64,000 bases of DNA, taken from Amyloporia xantha (Eukaryota > Basidiomycota > Agaricomycetes > Polyporales > Adustoporiaceae). The first letter of the stretch is position 1, and each line of letters starts with the position of its first letter. A program made the translations under genes and the position numbers. Of the stretch, positions 12,441 to 24,388 are shown piece by piece. Below the pieces are notes generated by a model. The model worked only from the letters and a program-made list of their open reading frames with translations, ran no database searches and was not told where the DNA came from. Location of the stretch: assembly GCA_036971615.1 (NCBI GenBank), contig JAYKKR010000050.1:120167-184166 (forward strand), read 5' to 3'.

Positions 12441-13972
12441 TCAGGCAACAACTCTTCTTTTCTTCTTTGGCTGGTCTTCGTCCTCGTCCTGCCTCTCGCT
12501 CTCAGCTGCAGCGTTCTCATCGCCCCCTGTCGACTTCCTAGCCTTCGCCTTCGTCTTCGCCCTAGGCACGACCACCGCAACCGTTCCAGATGCAGTCGGC
12601 CTTGTCCGACTCTGCGAACGCGTCCGCGGCCCGCTGTGCTTCTCGCCCGCATCGTCAAACGCGTCCGCATCTGAATCCTCGATGTAGGCCTTGCTCTTCG
12701 GCTTGCGTCCGCGGCGCTTCGTCTCAGCAGCTGGCGCAGACCTGACGGACGCAGCGCCGTCCGAGTCGCTCCCATCATGCTGCGCAGCTTTCGCCTTGGT
12801 CGGCCGCCCTCTACGCTTCGGTGTGGTCGCGTTTGCGTTGGCTTTCGTGCGGCCTCTAACCTGTGCACGCCCGCGCGCACTGCTGGCCTTGCTCGCACTC
12901 TCAAGCTCCTGATCGACGTCCATCTGCTCCTCGTCCGCCTCACTTCGCGGTGCTTTCGCCTTGCCCTTGCCTTTTTCCTTCGCCGTCTTGCTGGACTTGC
13001 CCAAGATCTCGTCTAAACCACTGTCCGCGTCGCCCTCGCTCGCGTCATCGTCTGTGTCCGGCTCCTTTAGGTTAACGCTGCGCCGCCGCTTGCGCAGGGA
13101 TGCACGCGGGAGCTGGTCGCGGATGCCGTGGCAGTTGAGGCGGAGGCAGGATTTGAGCTTATCGTCGTGGGGTGTAGAGTCCGCGCGGAAGCGTGCACGC
13201 TTGATGTCCGTCTGGGAGAGTGTCAACGGCCTAGATGCAGGGCCGATAGGGGACTCGCACTGACCGTATGCTTGCCCTCGTAGCACCACCCATCGGGAGG
13301 GCCCTGGTCGCCATCTCCCTCTGTGACCTTGCCGCAGCATCCCCAGAGCGTCTCGTATGTCGTGCCCAGATCGCCAGCGGTCCTGCCGCTCTTTGCACCG
13401 CGTCCGACGCGCTCGACCTCGGCGCTATCGTCGTCGTGGGGCACCATGCAGCTACGGTCGTCATTTTCAATCTCTACGTAGTCCTTATGGCAGCGCACAC
13501 AGTGCAGCTTCTGTGGCGGTGCCAGCGCGGAGAAGAAGTCGGCGAGCGTGGGCAGGAGCTCGGGTGCGCGGGGGATGTTAGCAAGAACGTATGAGTGCAG
13601 AGATTTGGCTGGGATGGAGCTTATGTGTGCCGTAAGTGACTCCGCGGTGGGTTCAGGTGGCACAAAGGGCGGGTTGAGGTCAAGGCGCGGGGCAGACATA
13701 CTTGCTGTGGCTTGGCGCGTCGGCGAGACCTGGCGGACACGCTCGTCCACAGACAGACGTGCCATTCTGGAAGCAGGCGAGGGCGACTGAGGTGCAGCAT
13801 GTGCAGCAGACGCAGATGCAGATGCAATGGACGGTGAAGGGGTACGCAGCTGCGTCTGCTCCTGCTGAACCGGTTTCGAGTCTGGTAATTGCGCTGTGGA
13901 TGGCGATGGCGATGGCGGCAGCGGGACCGCCTCTGGCTGCTGTTTCTTACTCGCAAAGAATCCAAAAACCAT
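12441..13972 (-). CDS. Unrecognised nuclear protein with Cys/His zinc cluster and two AT-hooks
   Basis: Two exons (13972-13265, 13211-12441) give 492 residues. I do not recognise the family by name. Residues 1-110 are Ser/Pro/Ala-rich. Residues 115-157 look helical (SLHSYVLANIPRAPELL). From residue 158 a putative zinc cluster follows: C158-x2-C161, C175-x3-H179, C212 and C213, then C230 and H235. Exon 2 is highly charged. It has a KRRRS basic patch, acidic DSD stretches, an AT-hook KRRGRP at about 368-373, a second KRRGRKPK at about 401-408, and a terminal KKKRR nuclear-localisation-like motif. These suggest a chromatin- or DNA-associated protein. It is transcribed divergently from ATG22 across 593 bases. 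The start ATG is the first in frame and is followed by a hydrophobic VFGFF. Confidence 0.7.
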
Positions 13973-14565
13973 GGTCGCAGAGAAGATGAGAGAAGAGAGA
14001 AAGGAGCGATAGGGGAACGTGTTTGCGCGATGGAGGGTATATCTATCTGCACGCAGCAGACACGCGCATTCCGACCGATTTATAGGCGTGGGAACAAAAG
14101 GACGCGCTCTCGACGCGTTGTGTCACGTCGAGTCACAATGAAGTGTGCATCACGCTCCTATAGTGAACTCGACAAACCAGCTTGTCCGACCTCATTGTGG
14201 CTATCTTTTGAAACTGAGACTATAGAAAGCCGATGCATGCCTGATTCTTCCTGTAATGGACTGTTGTCTTGGGCTAAATGAAATCTTACGCCAAGCTGGA
14301 CGCTCTCCTGGCGGTGCCGGTGACTTCTCTAATCAAAGGTCTGAACCGGAGTGGCTTGGTAGCAGCGTGATCACACAGTCTATCTTGTTATCGACCTTCC
14401 TCAGTGCCTACTATGGCTAGAAGTTCTCTCGACTTTTGGAGTTTGATAAGTGCATGGTGCCTGGGAACTCTGCTGCTCAAAAGCAGCGCTTTGAGATCAC
14501 CAGACATAGGCCCGGTCTTTCTTGTCCGCCCCCGTTCGCTCATCGTTGCTACAATCTAGCGAGCC
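13973..14565. promoter_or_regulatory. Divergent promoter region of AT-hook gene and ATG22
   Basis: These 593 bases separate two start codons facing away from each other, so both promoters must lie here. No strong TATA box is obvious; a weak TTTATAGG lies near 14080. No open frame with family resemblance is present. Confidence 0.45.
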
Positions 14566-17257
14566 ATGGCTACGCTCGATGAGCAGCTCACTCCGGTGGA
14601 CGATGTGATTGCGGTGGATTCCATAGGCAAGTCACAGGAGGCAGAGGTTCGGGTGGCTGTGGTTGCTCCCGACAGGAAGGACGAGCCTCTGGTGACTCGA
14701 AAGGTACGTGCCCAAACTGTTGTCGTGGGAGACCGAAGCTCTAATGTATAGCCATACAGGAACTATGGAGCTATTACTGTATGTCACACTGCTTGTATAC
14801 CTTCACGGTGACGGCTGAACGCATCTCTTGGGACCGCAAGTATACTACAACGGAGATAACGTGCGGATATCTTATTTATATTTCTACAAGAACTGGACTC
14901 ATTTGCTTTGCAGGGTGTTGGCCCCAATGGTCGGAAACCCATATTCCCGTGCGATCAACGAGACTTAATGAATTCTATGTCGTTATAGGGTACTCCATGA
15001 CCTTATTCCAGTCGTTGGCTACCTCTGCTGGATACGACCCAGTTCAGGGTCCTGGTTCATCGTGTACAGCGAGTGGTTCCTCGGGGCAGTGTGTTGTGCC
15101 ATGGGGTAGTGGAACGAAATCTGTCAGCTCTGTCGTACTCGTCTCCAACGGAATCTGCTTCGCCGTAAGTTTTCATACGGACATGGTGTCAGGGTTGAAG
15201 CGCTCAGTTTAATGGTGTAGATCATGACTCTGATATTCACTACGATCGGCTCCGCAGCAGACTATGGTACCTTTGGCCGCTGGCTGCTATTCGTAATAAC
15301 TGTTATTTGCTGGGGTGCTCAGTTCGCCAGCATGTCGCTCACTTGTAAGTTTTCCAGCGCTATCCGTGAATATCATTCGACTTACGATGCGTGTCGAATA
15401 CCTGTCTATAGCACCGTCGCGCTGGGGCGCTGCCATGGCACTTTACATGATCGGCTTCGTTACCTATGGCGCGACACTCGTCTTCTACGCGGCCGTCTTC
15501 CCGAGACTCGCGCGCAACACCCCACATGCACGTGCTTTGCGTGAAAAGTACGAGAATGGCGAGATCCCTGCAGAGGAGTACGAATTGGAAGAGAGCCTGG
15601 AGAAGAACAGGATCAGTAATATCAGCACGGTATGCAAGAAATGTTTGTCCGCTCCGATACGGCTTTTGACCACTGATGGGTTACAGATGCACAGCAACGT
15701 CGGTTACATAGTCACGCTGTGTCTCAATTTGTCGATCTTGCTCCCTCTCGCGACCAACGCTCTCGCCGACAACTATACTCTCGTTCTGTCAGTTGACAAT
15801 TGGTCATCGCTAATCAATCCAAAGTGCTGACATGGTAAGCCATTAGGACGAATGCTTACTGGGTGCTCCTCGGTATATGGTGGTGTAAGTATTTAGTGAC
15901 CTCGGACGTCCTCTCAATGACATACTAACAATATTTCGACAGTCATTTTCCAAGAGCCTCGGCCTGGACCTGCGCTGCCCCCGGGCGAGCACTATATCAC
16001 GATCGGTTGGAAACAGGTCTGCACATCGTCTGCTGATTTTGTGGTGTGATCTGTGACATCGGATATTCCTCACCCTGCTCAGATCTGGGTCGCACTGAAA
16101 CAATACAAGAAACTACCATATACCTTCGTCTACCTCGTTGCCTTCTTCCTGCTTGCTGATGTACGTCCTCCCTTTTCACCACGTTGTTATACCTTCACAA
16201 TAGTTTTCGAACAGGGTTTGAACACAACCGGTACACTCGTGTCCATTTGTCAGAACGACAAATTTTCATTCTCATTCCTACAAAACACCTATCTCGGATT
16301 GGCACAGGCTATCACATCGACTATCAGGTAATACCTTTACACACTCCCCAGTCGAGTCGCATACTCCTGTACTCATGTGCTCCCAGTACCCTCGGATTTT
16401 GGTACATTCAGAAATATTGGAAGATTAGCACCAAGAAAATGGTGACACTCGCATGATATACGCGATTAATATTATCGGCTTACCTTTTTTCTATCGGCAC
16501 AGTTTGTCGTCACGAATGTCGTTACCATTCTTATTCCGCTATGGGGCATGATTGGTATTTGGACTAATAAATTCGGGTACGTCTTGATGACTTCTTGATT
16601 CCTTACTATCCGTATCCTGACAAGGCTGATATAGCTTTCACAATGTCTGGGAGTTCTGGTGGGCCAAATCTTTCATGCATGGTCCGGATACACTTTTTAA
16701 CGCATTCGTCGTTCAGGGCTTACAATGTTGTATTTGGCCTCTTCCAAGCGCCATACTACGCGTTCTCCCAGACTATGATGGCGGAGTTGACCCCTCCAGG
16801 CTTTGATAATATGGTATACCCTCTTGCGTACTTCACCGTGAGGTCTCCTCTCACACCAACATACCTGACCAGTTCTTTGGTCTCTTCGGTCTGGCTAACC
16901 GAGCCTCGTCGATCATTGGTCCCAATGTCATCCAGGCCATCATCGACAACACCAATAACAATTGGAAGGGATTCCCCTTCCTCTTTGCGCTCTGCACCGC
17001 CGCAAGTCTTGTTATCTGGTTCAGTGCGTTTATTGTCGCTTATGTCTCTCACTCATTGCCTTCATCGAGCTTCCCTTGCTTACATGTATGTTGGAACTGC
17101 ACTAACATATCTTATGGTTGCAGGCGTGGATGTTACCACCGGACGACGAGACGCCGTCGTGTGGGCGGAGAAACACCGTTCTTATGCCCAGACTGGGATT
17201 TTTTCTGAGGAAGAAGACGATTCCGTGGACGCGAAGGACTATGGGAAGAGGGCTTGA
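14566..17257 (+). CDS. ATG22: Atg22-like vacuolar amino acid exporter (MFS fold)
   Basis: Autophagy-related membrane transporter of the Atg22 family, which exports amino acids from the vacuole after autophagic breakdown. Eighteen exons splice to 549 residues: 14566-14703, 14760-14778, 14841-14860, 14914-14929, 14989-15164, 15221-15344, 15412-15629, 15687-15787, 15847-15884, 15943-16016, 16083-16160, 16215-16327, 16387-16441, 16503-16576, 16635-16658, 16717-16813, 16873-17023 and 17124-17257. The hallmark ELWSYYLYYNGDNGVGPNGY is assembled from four tiny exons. Further family blocks are YNVVFGLFQAPYYAFSQTMM and FFGLFGLANRASSIIGPNV. About 11-12 hydrophobic segments are visible. The cytosolic N-terminus and C-terminus (EEEDDSVDAKDYGKRA) are acidic. 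Basidiomycetes often have several Atg22-like genes, so this one may have a different substrate. Confidence 0.9.
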
Positions 17258-20200
17258 TCATACGGTAGGGCTATTGAAGCGGCCCTCAGCTGTACTTACG
17301 ACTAGATGTACACCTTGCATGACAGAATGGCATACATGATACAGACCGCGCAGCATTCTCAGGTGGAACATTGTCCACGGAATCTCTACCGAAAATCTCG
17401 AATGCATCCACGTAAATTCCGGTATTCCTTCACTAACCTCGCAACATATTGTTCTTGTGCGGGTACTGGAGAATGATGCTAAGCAAGATATGAAGTGTAG
17501 GACGGTAACACCTACTCGTAGTCCCAGCCTATTGGCACGGTCGCTTGTGATCAAGGTGTTCAAATCTCTGAATGAACATTTTAGAGGTGAGATTGAATGC
17601 TATTTGTTTTAAAGTTATTGGCTGAGAGCCTCCAAGATCGGAGTGGTGATAATGCGCGGTAAGTCTACTAATTAGGTAGGGTAGTACCTGGTGCTGAGTC
17701 CTTTTGATATCTGCTCTCACCTCTCATTGAAATGATCGATGAATGACCTTCGTCGGTGGTGGTTCATGTGTTCTATTTGCATGTATTGCAATCCAATCCA
17801 GTCATTACCTCTGAGTTTCTGTCAAACTCCCCGGAATCCCGGGGAGTTTTTTTCGCAGGTTCTGCTCGATCACCTACGAAGTGTTCAGCGCGCTCAGTTC
17901 TACACCACCGAGATTTTAAAACATTTTGTCGACGTTGTTGGCAGCGTCTCGTGACGGTCTGCCCGTGCATGTCGGCGAATTCACGCATCGACCTTGTATT
18001 GACCACTGTGACGCAAATCAATAAATCAATTATTGACCTGAAGCTTGAATTAATGTTTTACAGTGACCTTGGACAAAGCTCACGGATAAGCTCTGCAAAC
18101 CATTTCATCCTAATACTACGGAGACATTCAGCGGAATGTCATATCAAGGTTTTGCAGTCACATTTTTATAACGATGGACACATTGCCTGTGTAAGGCTAG
18201 CTCATGCCCGATACAATGGGCAATTCCATGATATTTCAATATTGTTCTAGTTATTGAACATTGCTTTATATTTGCTTGCACTAGGCAATGAATGTCTACA
18301 TCGTGTCAATGGATTCAGACTACTTCAATGAGGCCGTGGTAGTGGGGATAAATATTTCATAATGGTACACGGCCTCTAATACTGTAATACAGAAGAGCGA
18401 ATTATGAGTTTACCTTTATTCAGATATACATTAATTTCTCCATACCAATTCCCAAGGGTACCTGTATGAATAGGTTTTAATGATAAAAATGAAGAAAGGG
18501 AAGCTGTAACTTAACTGGCTTGCCTTTCCATCACCATGAATCCTCCGAGCCACTGCGGAAGAACATGTGCCAGATATGGTAAGTACTAAGAAGACTTACA
18601 ATGCGAATCCAGAGGCAGTGACTCAGCTGAACGAGGAACAGGAAGTTGATCCGCTGAATATGAGTAAGCTTTAAACTTAGGCGGCATCGTGAAATGTGGC
18701 CACATACCTGTGAGGTCGGACTCAGACTCAGACTCAGATCTCAGACAGCGTTCAACACTTTTCACCTGATCAAATGCGATAGGATTGGAGCGTCGACCTC
18801 CTGTAGGCCCGTCGCAAAGTACTCACATGCGATCCATCCTGCAACGACCTAATAGTATCTTCTGTCCCAGAGTCAGAGACTTCGCTAGCGGAGTGGTGGG
18901 ATCAGGCATGGTCCGACTGGAAGTATGCAGATGTTGATGAAGAGCGTGGGAGCTTCCCAGACGATAGTGGGAGCATGGCGAGCCGCAATAACAGATGTGG
19001 GCAGAGGATAAAGTATCGGTGGTGTTGCCACACTGAGGACCGTCAATTAAATACTCCAGTGCGGCCAAAATGGCCACGGTCGTTGGGCGATATCACGGCA
19101 ATAATGCTCGCAAGCTGAGACTAATATTAAGTAGAGATGTTTTCCAGTCTCAATTCAGAAGCAAGGCTGAGCATTGCCGTATGAACTCTCTAAGGTTGAG
19201 GCACAACGTCGGCACAAGCTCAGGGAGAAAGGTCGATGATTTCGCGGTCCAATGCACTGACCAAGCTTCGTGCATGACATTGGCTAGACATAGACACCAA
19301 GTGTCTTCCAAATAATGCACTGTTGTGTTTCTCTAAGCTCGAATCTCTCAACGTCGCGCCGACATCGTCAGAACACTCCTACAGTCATTGTCACCCAATA
19401 TCGGGCATTGATTAGATAGAGATAGGGAAACAAGCTTTTCTAGGTTCGGCGGTGTAGTTTGTTGGTCACCCGGGTCCCGGAAGTCAAACAGCTTGTTCCG
19501 GACATTTTTGGCACTGATATTCGACATTTACGGAGGAAGAACAATCTCGTAATTCTGAGTCTGAACATACGTTCAATCTGGTGGTCAATCAGAGGTCGTA
19601 CTCCAGAATGCTAGGAGAGATACATATACCGAGTTGTGGCTTGTGAAATGATTTCTTCAGGTGGAGGTGTCCGAATGCTTATGTCAAAGGTAGTAAGACT
19701 TAAGCCTTCATCATATTGTGATAAATAGTATGAGAGGGGAGCTTACTGGAGGTGAGCATGGGACCGGCGTAGACCGGTGTGAGCAACTTCTTTGAGCACC
19801 TAAATGCCACGACGAGCAGTGCCAGACAACAAGTCGGGACCTTGTAGTGTTGAGTATAATCACGGACGGAAACACATGTCGGCCCTGCAGTTCGACTCAG
19901 AAATTCACGAAAATTCTGCTCTCAACCCAAAATCCGTTGCATTGGGTGTGATATATGATCAGAATTTGGCCGGTTGCGCGTGGGGCTTGTCACAATTCAG
20001 GGTACTGCACAGTGCAGGATAGCAGACGCAGAAATATTCGATACCCGCAACTAGAGCAGAATGGCCACGATATGACTTGTGACATTACAACAACTTGGTA
20101 CTACCAGACCAGCGACACTTTCATAAAAATTGCGACTTCTTTAGTATAGATAAAAGGCAATGTGGTTAGCAGGCGAGGACTCACCTACGAATCGACAGAC

Positions 20201-20280
20201 GCCGAAACAGTCATCGGCTTCAAGAACTTCTGAGAGGAGAGCGATTCGGGAAAAGTGATGGCGACGAACCCAAGAGATGC
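17258..20280. other. Gene-poor intergenic region
   Basis: About 3 kb of AT-rich sequence with stop codons in all frames and no recognisable gene. It holds a perfect GC-rich hairpin followed by a T-run (17824-17853), a short CAGACT-type tandem repeat (about 18717-18745) and one stretch with coding-like composition (about 18871-19130). An open frame at 17756-18250 looks random in composition. Confidence 0.5.
17824..17853. repeat. Perfect 11-bp inverted repeat with 4-nt loop followed by T-run
   Basis: Positions 17824-17834 (AAACTCCCCGG) pair perfectly with 17839-17849 around a 4-base loop, and Ts continue to 17853. It looks like a bacterial intrinsic terminator, but it lies in a fungal intergenic region 570 bases past ATG22. 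Function unknown. Confidence 0.6.
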
Positions 20281-21471
20281 TTACTGCTTGGCTGGCTGAG
20301 ATGCGGTTTGCTCTTTGCTGGGGTACTGCGGGGAACCGGCGTCAGAACCTCTTTAAATTCAACGGAAGGGCAAGAGATACTGACGGCGCGTAGCCTAAGC
20401 TTGTTCGACTTATCACTTCGGATAACGTTGTTCACGATCCTGAAAGCAACGTCAGAGACATAAGACTATTACGCGGCTGGCACTGGGAAACTCACTCTGT
20501 GAGAGTAGGAACGTCATTCGGTATCTCCGTATCACCGAACATGGCTGATCGATTGACCAATTTGGGGTTTGTCATCATGTGGGCCACCATCCACAGAGGT
20601 ACGACCTATGCAATCGAGACAAGCCCATCCTTGCCCTCGGCGTCCTGCTGAGTGACGAAATAGTACGTGACGATGGGACTGTGCTCGTACGCAGGATGGC
20701 CCGAGACGTCCTTCATCTCCCTCTTCAACCTCTCCCTCGCATTTTCCGCCGTCTTCTGCACCCGGACTGGTGCTTGGTCCAGAGGCACAGCTGTAAATGA
20801 CTCATACGACAGCATTATCTGCATGTTCTCTGGCACTTTCTCACCCGACATCCCCGCTTTCAAGAAAGCGAGCAAGTCAGCTGGTTGTTTGTGACACTCG
20901 GCCTTCATCGCAAAGTTGCAGGCGTTGGTCATGTCGCTGCAGAGGCCGAGAGCAAGAATCGAGATCCTGCAGAGATGCTCCACTATTTTGGGGACAGCGA
21001 GGGCACGTTCAGCGAGTTTCAGGAGGAGATCGTCGAGTGTGCCTTCGCCACACTGTATTTTGTGTCCGGCGCGCCTGTGTGATCAACGTCTGAGTCCACC
21101 CCTCGCATACATAACGTGAAGCTGACCGGTGAGCTTTCTGACAGCGCTCCGAACAATATCTGGCCTGAAACACCACTATCAGCGACAAGTTCCCTGCGTT
21201 TAAAAAGGCGACGAGTCGACATCTCTACCCTAAAACTTACCCGCTTGCATCTCGAGCAAGTTTTCAGCTCGTGTCGCGCCAAGGTCTTTCCGCAGTGAGC
21301 ATCGCACTGAACGTCGAGGTTATCGAGGTTCGCCTTGCGTTCCTCACGCGAAGGCAACTGAAGGGCGGCCGCCTCGCGTATAGACGGCGTTGTGACTTGA
21401 GTAATGGGAATGATGTGGTCGGGCTTGTCGCCGTTCCCGGGAATTTTGACGTCTACAGTAAACATGTCCAT
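20281..21471 (-). pseudogene. MYND-finger protein copy 1, interrupted by an in-frame TAG
   Basis: Tandem paralogue of the next gene, with five exons of matching structure: 21471-21241, 21164-21127, 21074-20496, 20439-20385 and 20325-20281. The MYND zinc finger is assembled across the first three exons. It reads CDAHCGK...LKTCSRCKR, then ARYCSERCQKAHR, then RAGHKIQC. The following alpha-helical region matches copy 2 closely (DDLLLKLAERALAVPKIVEH). At 20606-20608 the reading frame has TAG where copy 2 has TGG (Trp). Downstream of it the frame, splice sites and sequence remain conserved (NRSAMFGDTEIP, NKLRLRA). Full length would be 315 residues; the stop truncates it at about residue 214. This may be a recent pseudogene, a shortened functional protein, or a readthrough or edited codon. 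The function of the family is unknown; MYND fingers bind proline-rich partner peptides. Confidence 0.7.
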
Positions 21472-22253
21472 GGTCGTCGAATGGCCGGGGAGGAAGAGAG
21501 CAACGACGAAGCTATATATCCATTGCGTGTGGAAAACAAGAGCGTTTGTTCTTGACAGGCTAAATTAATGGCTTGCAATCAGAAGAATGGCATCAAATAC
21601 GGTCATGACTTACTTGTTTCTACATTTTTCTTCCACTCCGACCAGGGCATCACATACACATATAGAACATCGTCAGGAATCAGCATTTCCTTTTCTGTCG
21701 CGGAACATTGCAAGGTGATGGGGGATTCGATTGAAGATGCCTGATCTACATAAGAGATCCAATCTAGTTAGTGGGGAAATTAATCCTGATTATACCAGTT
21801 ATGGCTAAATGTACGGCAACCAGAACGACGATCCCGAAGCGTGCTGAGATGTGGAGCGGTCCAAAGGGAAGCTCTCGGTCATTGATGGGCAACCTGAGCT
21901 ACATTACCCACAATTGGTCTTTTCCATAGAGCTCTGGCATGCCTATCACAACAGATGTCGAATGATGGTCATTACAAGACGACCCCATGTTCTGATGAAT
22001 GATCGTCGATACATGATGATCGTGTACATTGGACTGCAATACATCGCGCAGCATCATTGTGATTTACAGAGTCAACGAAGCACCTATTTTGCGTGAGCGG
22101 CGACAGCGAAAATAGGCCAACACAAACTCACAAATAGACTAAAATGGTGTAGGCAGCTGATCGCTCGAAACTTGGCCGAGGCTTGAACGCGGATCTCAGC
22201 AAGTCAACGAGACGCATGCACACCATATCACGAAGCAAAGCGTGGAGAAGATT
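21472..22253. other. Spacer between the two MYND-finger paralogues
   Basis: A 782-base spacer containing the promoter of copy 1 and the 3' flank of copy 2. No open frame with family resemblance and no repeat are seen. It does not obviously resemble the region upstream of copy 2, so the duplication seems old or limited to the gene body. Confidence 0.4.
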
Positions 22254-23466
22254 TCAGTGTTCTCCGGCATGAATGACGACCGGTTGGTCCTCCTCCGCTA
22301 CTGGCTGTGGCGCCGGTCTTTCTTTGCTAGGATACTTTGTACTTTCTGGGTCAGCAGACAGACACAGTGCAACACCGTGACTCACGCCGCGTAATCTGAG
22401 CTTGTTCGCTTTGTCCATTCGAATAACACTGTTCAGACCGCTGAAGAGAGCGTCAGAAGTGTCAGAGCTCCAACACCCTACAAAATACGCGTAATAGACA
22501 ACGCACTCCCTGAGACTGCTCATGTCCACAGGAACCTCCGTATCACCGAACACAGCCGAGCGAATGACCGACTTCGGGTTCGACTTCATGTACGCCAACG
22601 TCCACTCAGGCAACACCCACGCAGCTGAGACGAGCCCGTCCTTACCAGTGCCATCCTGCTCCGTAACAAAGTAGCAGGTGATCACAGGACTGTCCGCCTG
22701 CGCGGGGTTGCCTTCCCCGTCTTTCTTATCCTTCTTGAACTTCTCCCTCGCGTTCTCGGCGGCCTTCTGCGTCCGCGCAGGCGCTTCCTCCAGAGGCACC
22801 TTCGTGAACTTGTCATAGTGAAGCGCAATCTGCGCGTTTTCGTCCCTGTCTTCACCCGACATCATGCGCCGCATGGCCGCCATCAGGTCGGCGGCCTCTT
22901 TGTCACATTCGATCTTCATTGCAAAATTATTCGCAGTAGATTTATCTTCGACAAGATTGAAGAGAACGATAGAGATCATCCAGAAGTGTTCGACGATTTT
23001 CGGGACAGCGAGGGCGCGCTCTGCGAGTTTGAGGAGAAGATCGTTCACGGTCCCCTCGCCGCACTCGATTTTGTGTCCTGCACGCCTGGAGTACCGTTTC
23101 AGCCCAGCTCTTACTCTCGAACTCATGAAACTCACCAGTGGGCCTTCTGACATGCCTGCGAGCAATACCTGGCCTATATTCCAGATCGGCCTTTATGAAC
23201 GTGTCCGACGCGACATGACGCGTCTAAGCGCGTTTTCCAGATTCAGAACATACCTGTTTGCACCTCGCACAGACCTTCAACTCATTCCGCTGCAAAATCT
23301 TTCCGCACTGTGCGTCGCACTGCACCTCCAGATTATTCAAATTCTCCTTGCGCTCGTGGCGGGACGGCAACGACCGAGTGGCCTCCTCCCGCAATTCCGG
23401 GTTGATGACCTGCACAATGGGAACACGAGGAGCAGGCTCATCTTCTGATGCTGGCGTTCCGCTCAT
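22254..23466 (-). CDS. MYND-type zinc finger protein, copy 2
   Basis: Five exons (23466-23254, 23173-23136, 23085-22507, 22440-22386, 22334-22254) give 321 residues. The MYND finger is complete: C50, C54, C66, C69, then YC75-x3-C79-Q80, W84, H88 and C92. It is spread over three exons, the middle one 38 nt long. The rest is a mostly helical domain with two Lys/Glu-rich stretches and a proline-rich C-terminus. The family is common in basidiomycetes as 'MYND-type domain' proteins of unknown role. The finger is normally a protein-interaction module. The last acceptor (AAAG before TATCCTAGC) is inferred from similarity to copy 1 and is the least certain boundary. If the nearer CCCAG is used instead, the last residues change. 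Confidence 0.75.
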
Positions 23467-24388
23467 GTCTGGTGAAGATATTTCGTGCCAGGGATTAGAG
23501 AGTGAACTTGAAGTTGTGCCACTGTGGCGGAACCTTCTAGCTATGTGCGGCTCACGTTGATCACATGTGGCTTGGCCGGTGCTGGGCGCCTGTCTGAACT
23601 CAGGTCACTTTCAGGTCTGTAGCGAGTCCAGCGACCGTGCAGCTTGGTAAACTCGTTTGGCTGCAACATCTCGTTTGGAGGACTCCGTATATACAGTCTT
23701 GCTCTCAAATTCGAGTCGATTGCTTGACATTGGGAAATTCCGAAACACCCAGCGCATCCTTCAGGTACTGTCAATGGAAGCTGAGCTCAGTTCAAATTAA
23801 TTCAAGTGCATATATGGCCAGGTACCGTGCAGTCCTGAGGTTCCGATGATAAGGTCAAGTCACATCTCGTCTGCTTAGGAATAGTGTTGTAGAATTAATG
23901 CTGTAGTGAGAATATCCTGCTTCGAATGAGCTCTCAGTAAGTATTACTTCCACGAGTCGTTGACGACTCATGACGGTGCGCTATTTCTGATCATTGCCTT
24001 GCTGCCGTTCCTCTGTCTTCTTTTCATTCATGTGACAGTACCCATCAGCGCGGGGCTCATGATGCGTTGTGTTGGATATCCCGCTGGAGATTGGAACCTT
24101 CAATTTCTAGTTGACGGATAGAAATGTCCAACCTCAAGACTGGCAATTGTTGAACTTCATCTATCCGTCGCTTTGAGGCAGCAGAGCTTGTCTCGTCGCG
24201 ATTTCCATGTATGCTACGTGGTACTACGTGGTAATCTCGAATGAACATGCGTCATTCCAATTGTAGGCTCACACGACTGAAGCTACGTTCTGATCTGGGA
24301 TTGATATTACAATTACATGTGTTGCTTTTTCTCGACTGCTGATACTTGTGACTTCTTGAATGCTATATATACAGTACGCGACTCGCCC
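23467..24388. other. Intergenic region upstream of MYND copy 2
   Basis: About 0.9 kb with the promoter of MYND copy 2 and the 3' flank of the HABP4-like gene. AT-rich and without a convincing open frame. Near 24219 the string CTACGTGGTA is immediately repeated (ACTACGTGGTACTACGTGGTA), probably chance. Confidence 0.4.

Noticed and set aside
13621..14052. 143-codon minus-strand frame overlapping the AT-hook gene start
   Set aside because: It is a shifted reading of exon 1; Arg/His/Leu-rich composition is typical of an out-of-frame translation.
17756..18250. 164-codon open frame on the plus strand in the gene-poor region
   Set aside because: Composition is random-like, no family motif or splice-consistent neighbour exists, and it spans the GC hairpin.
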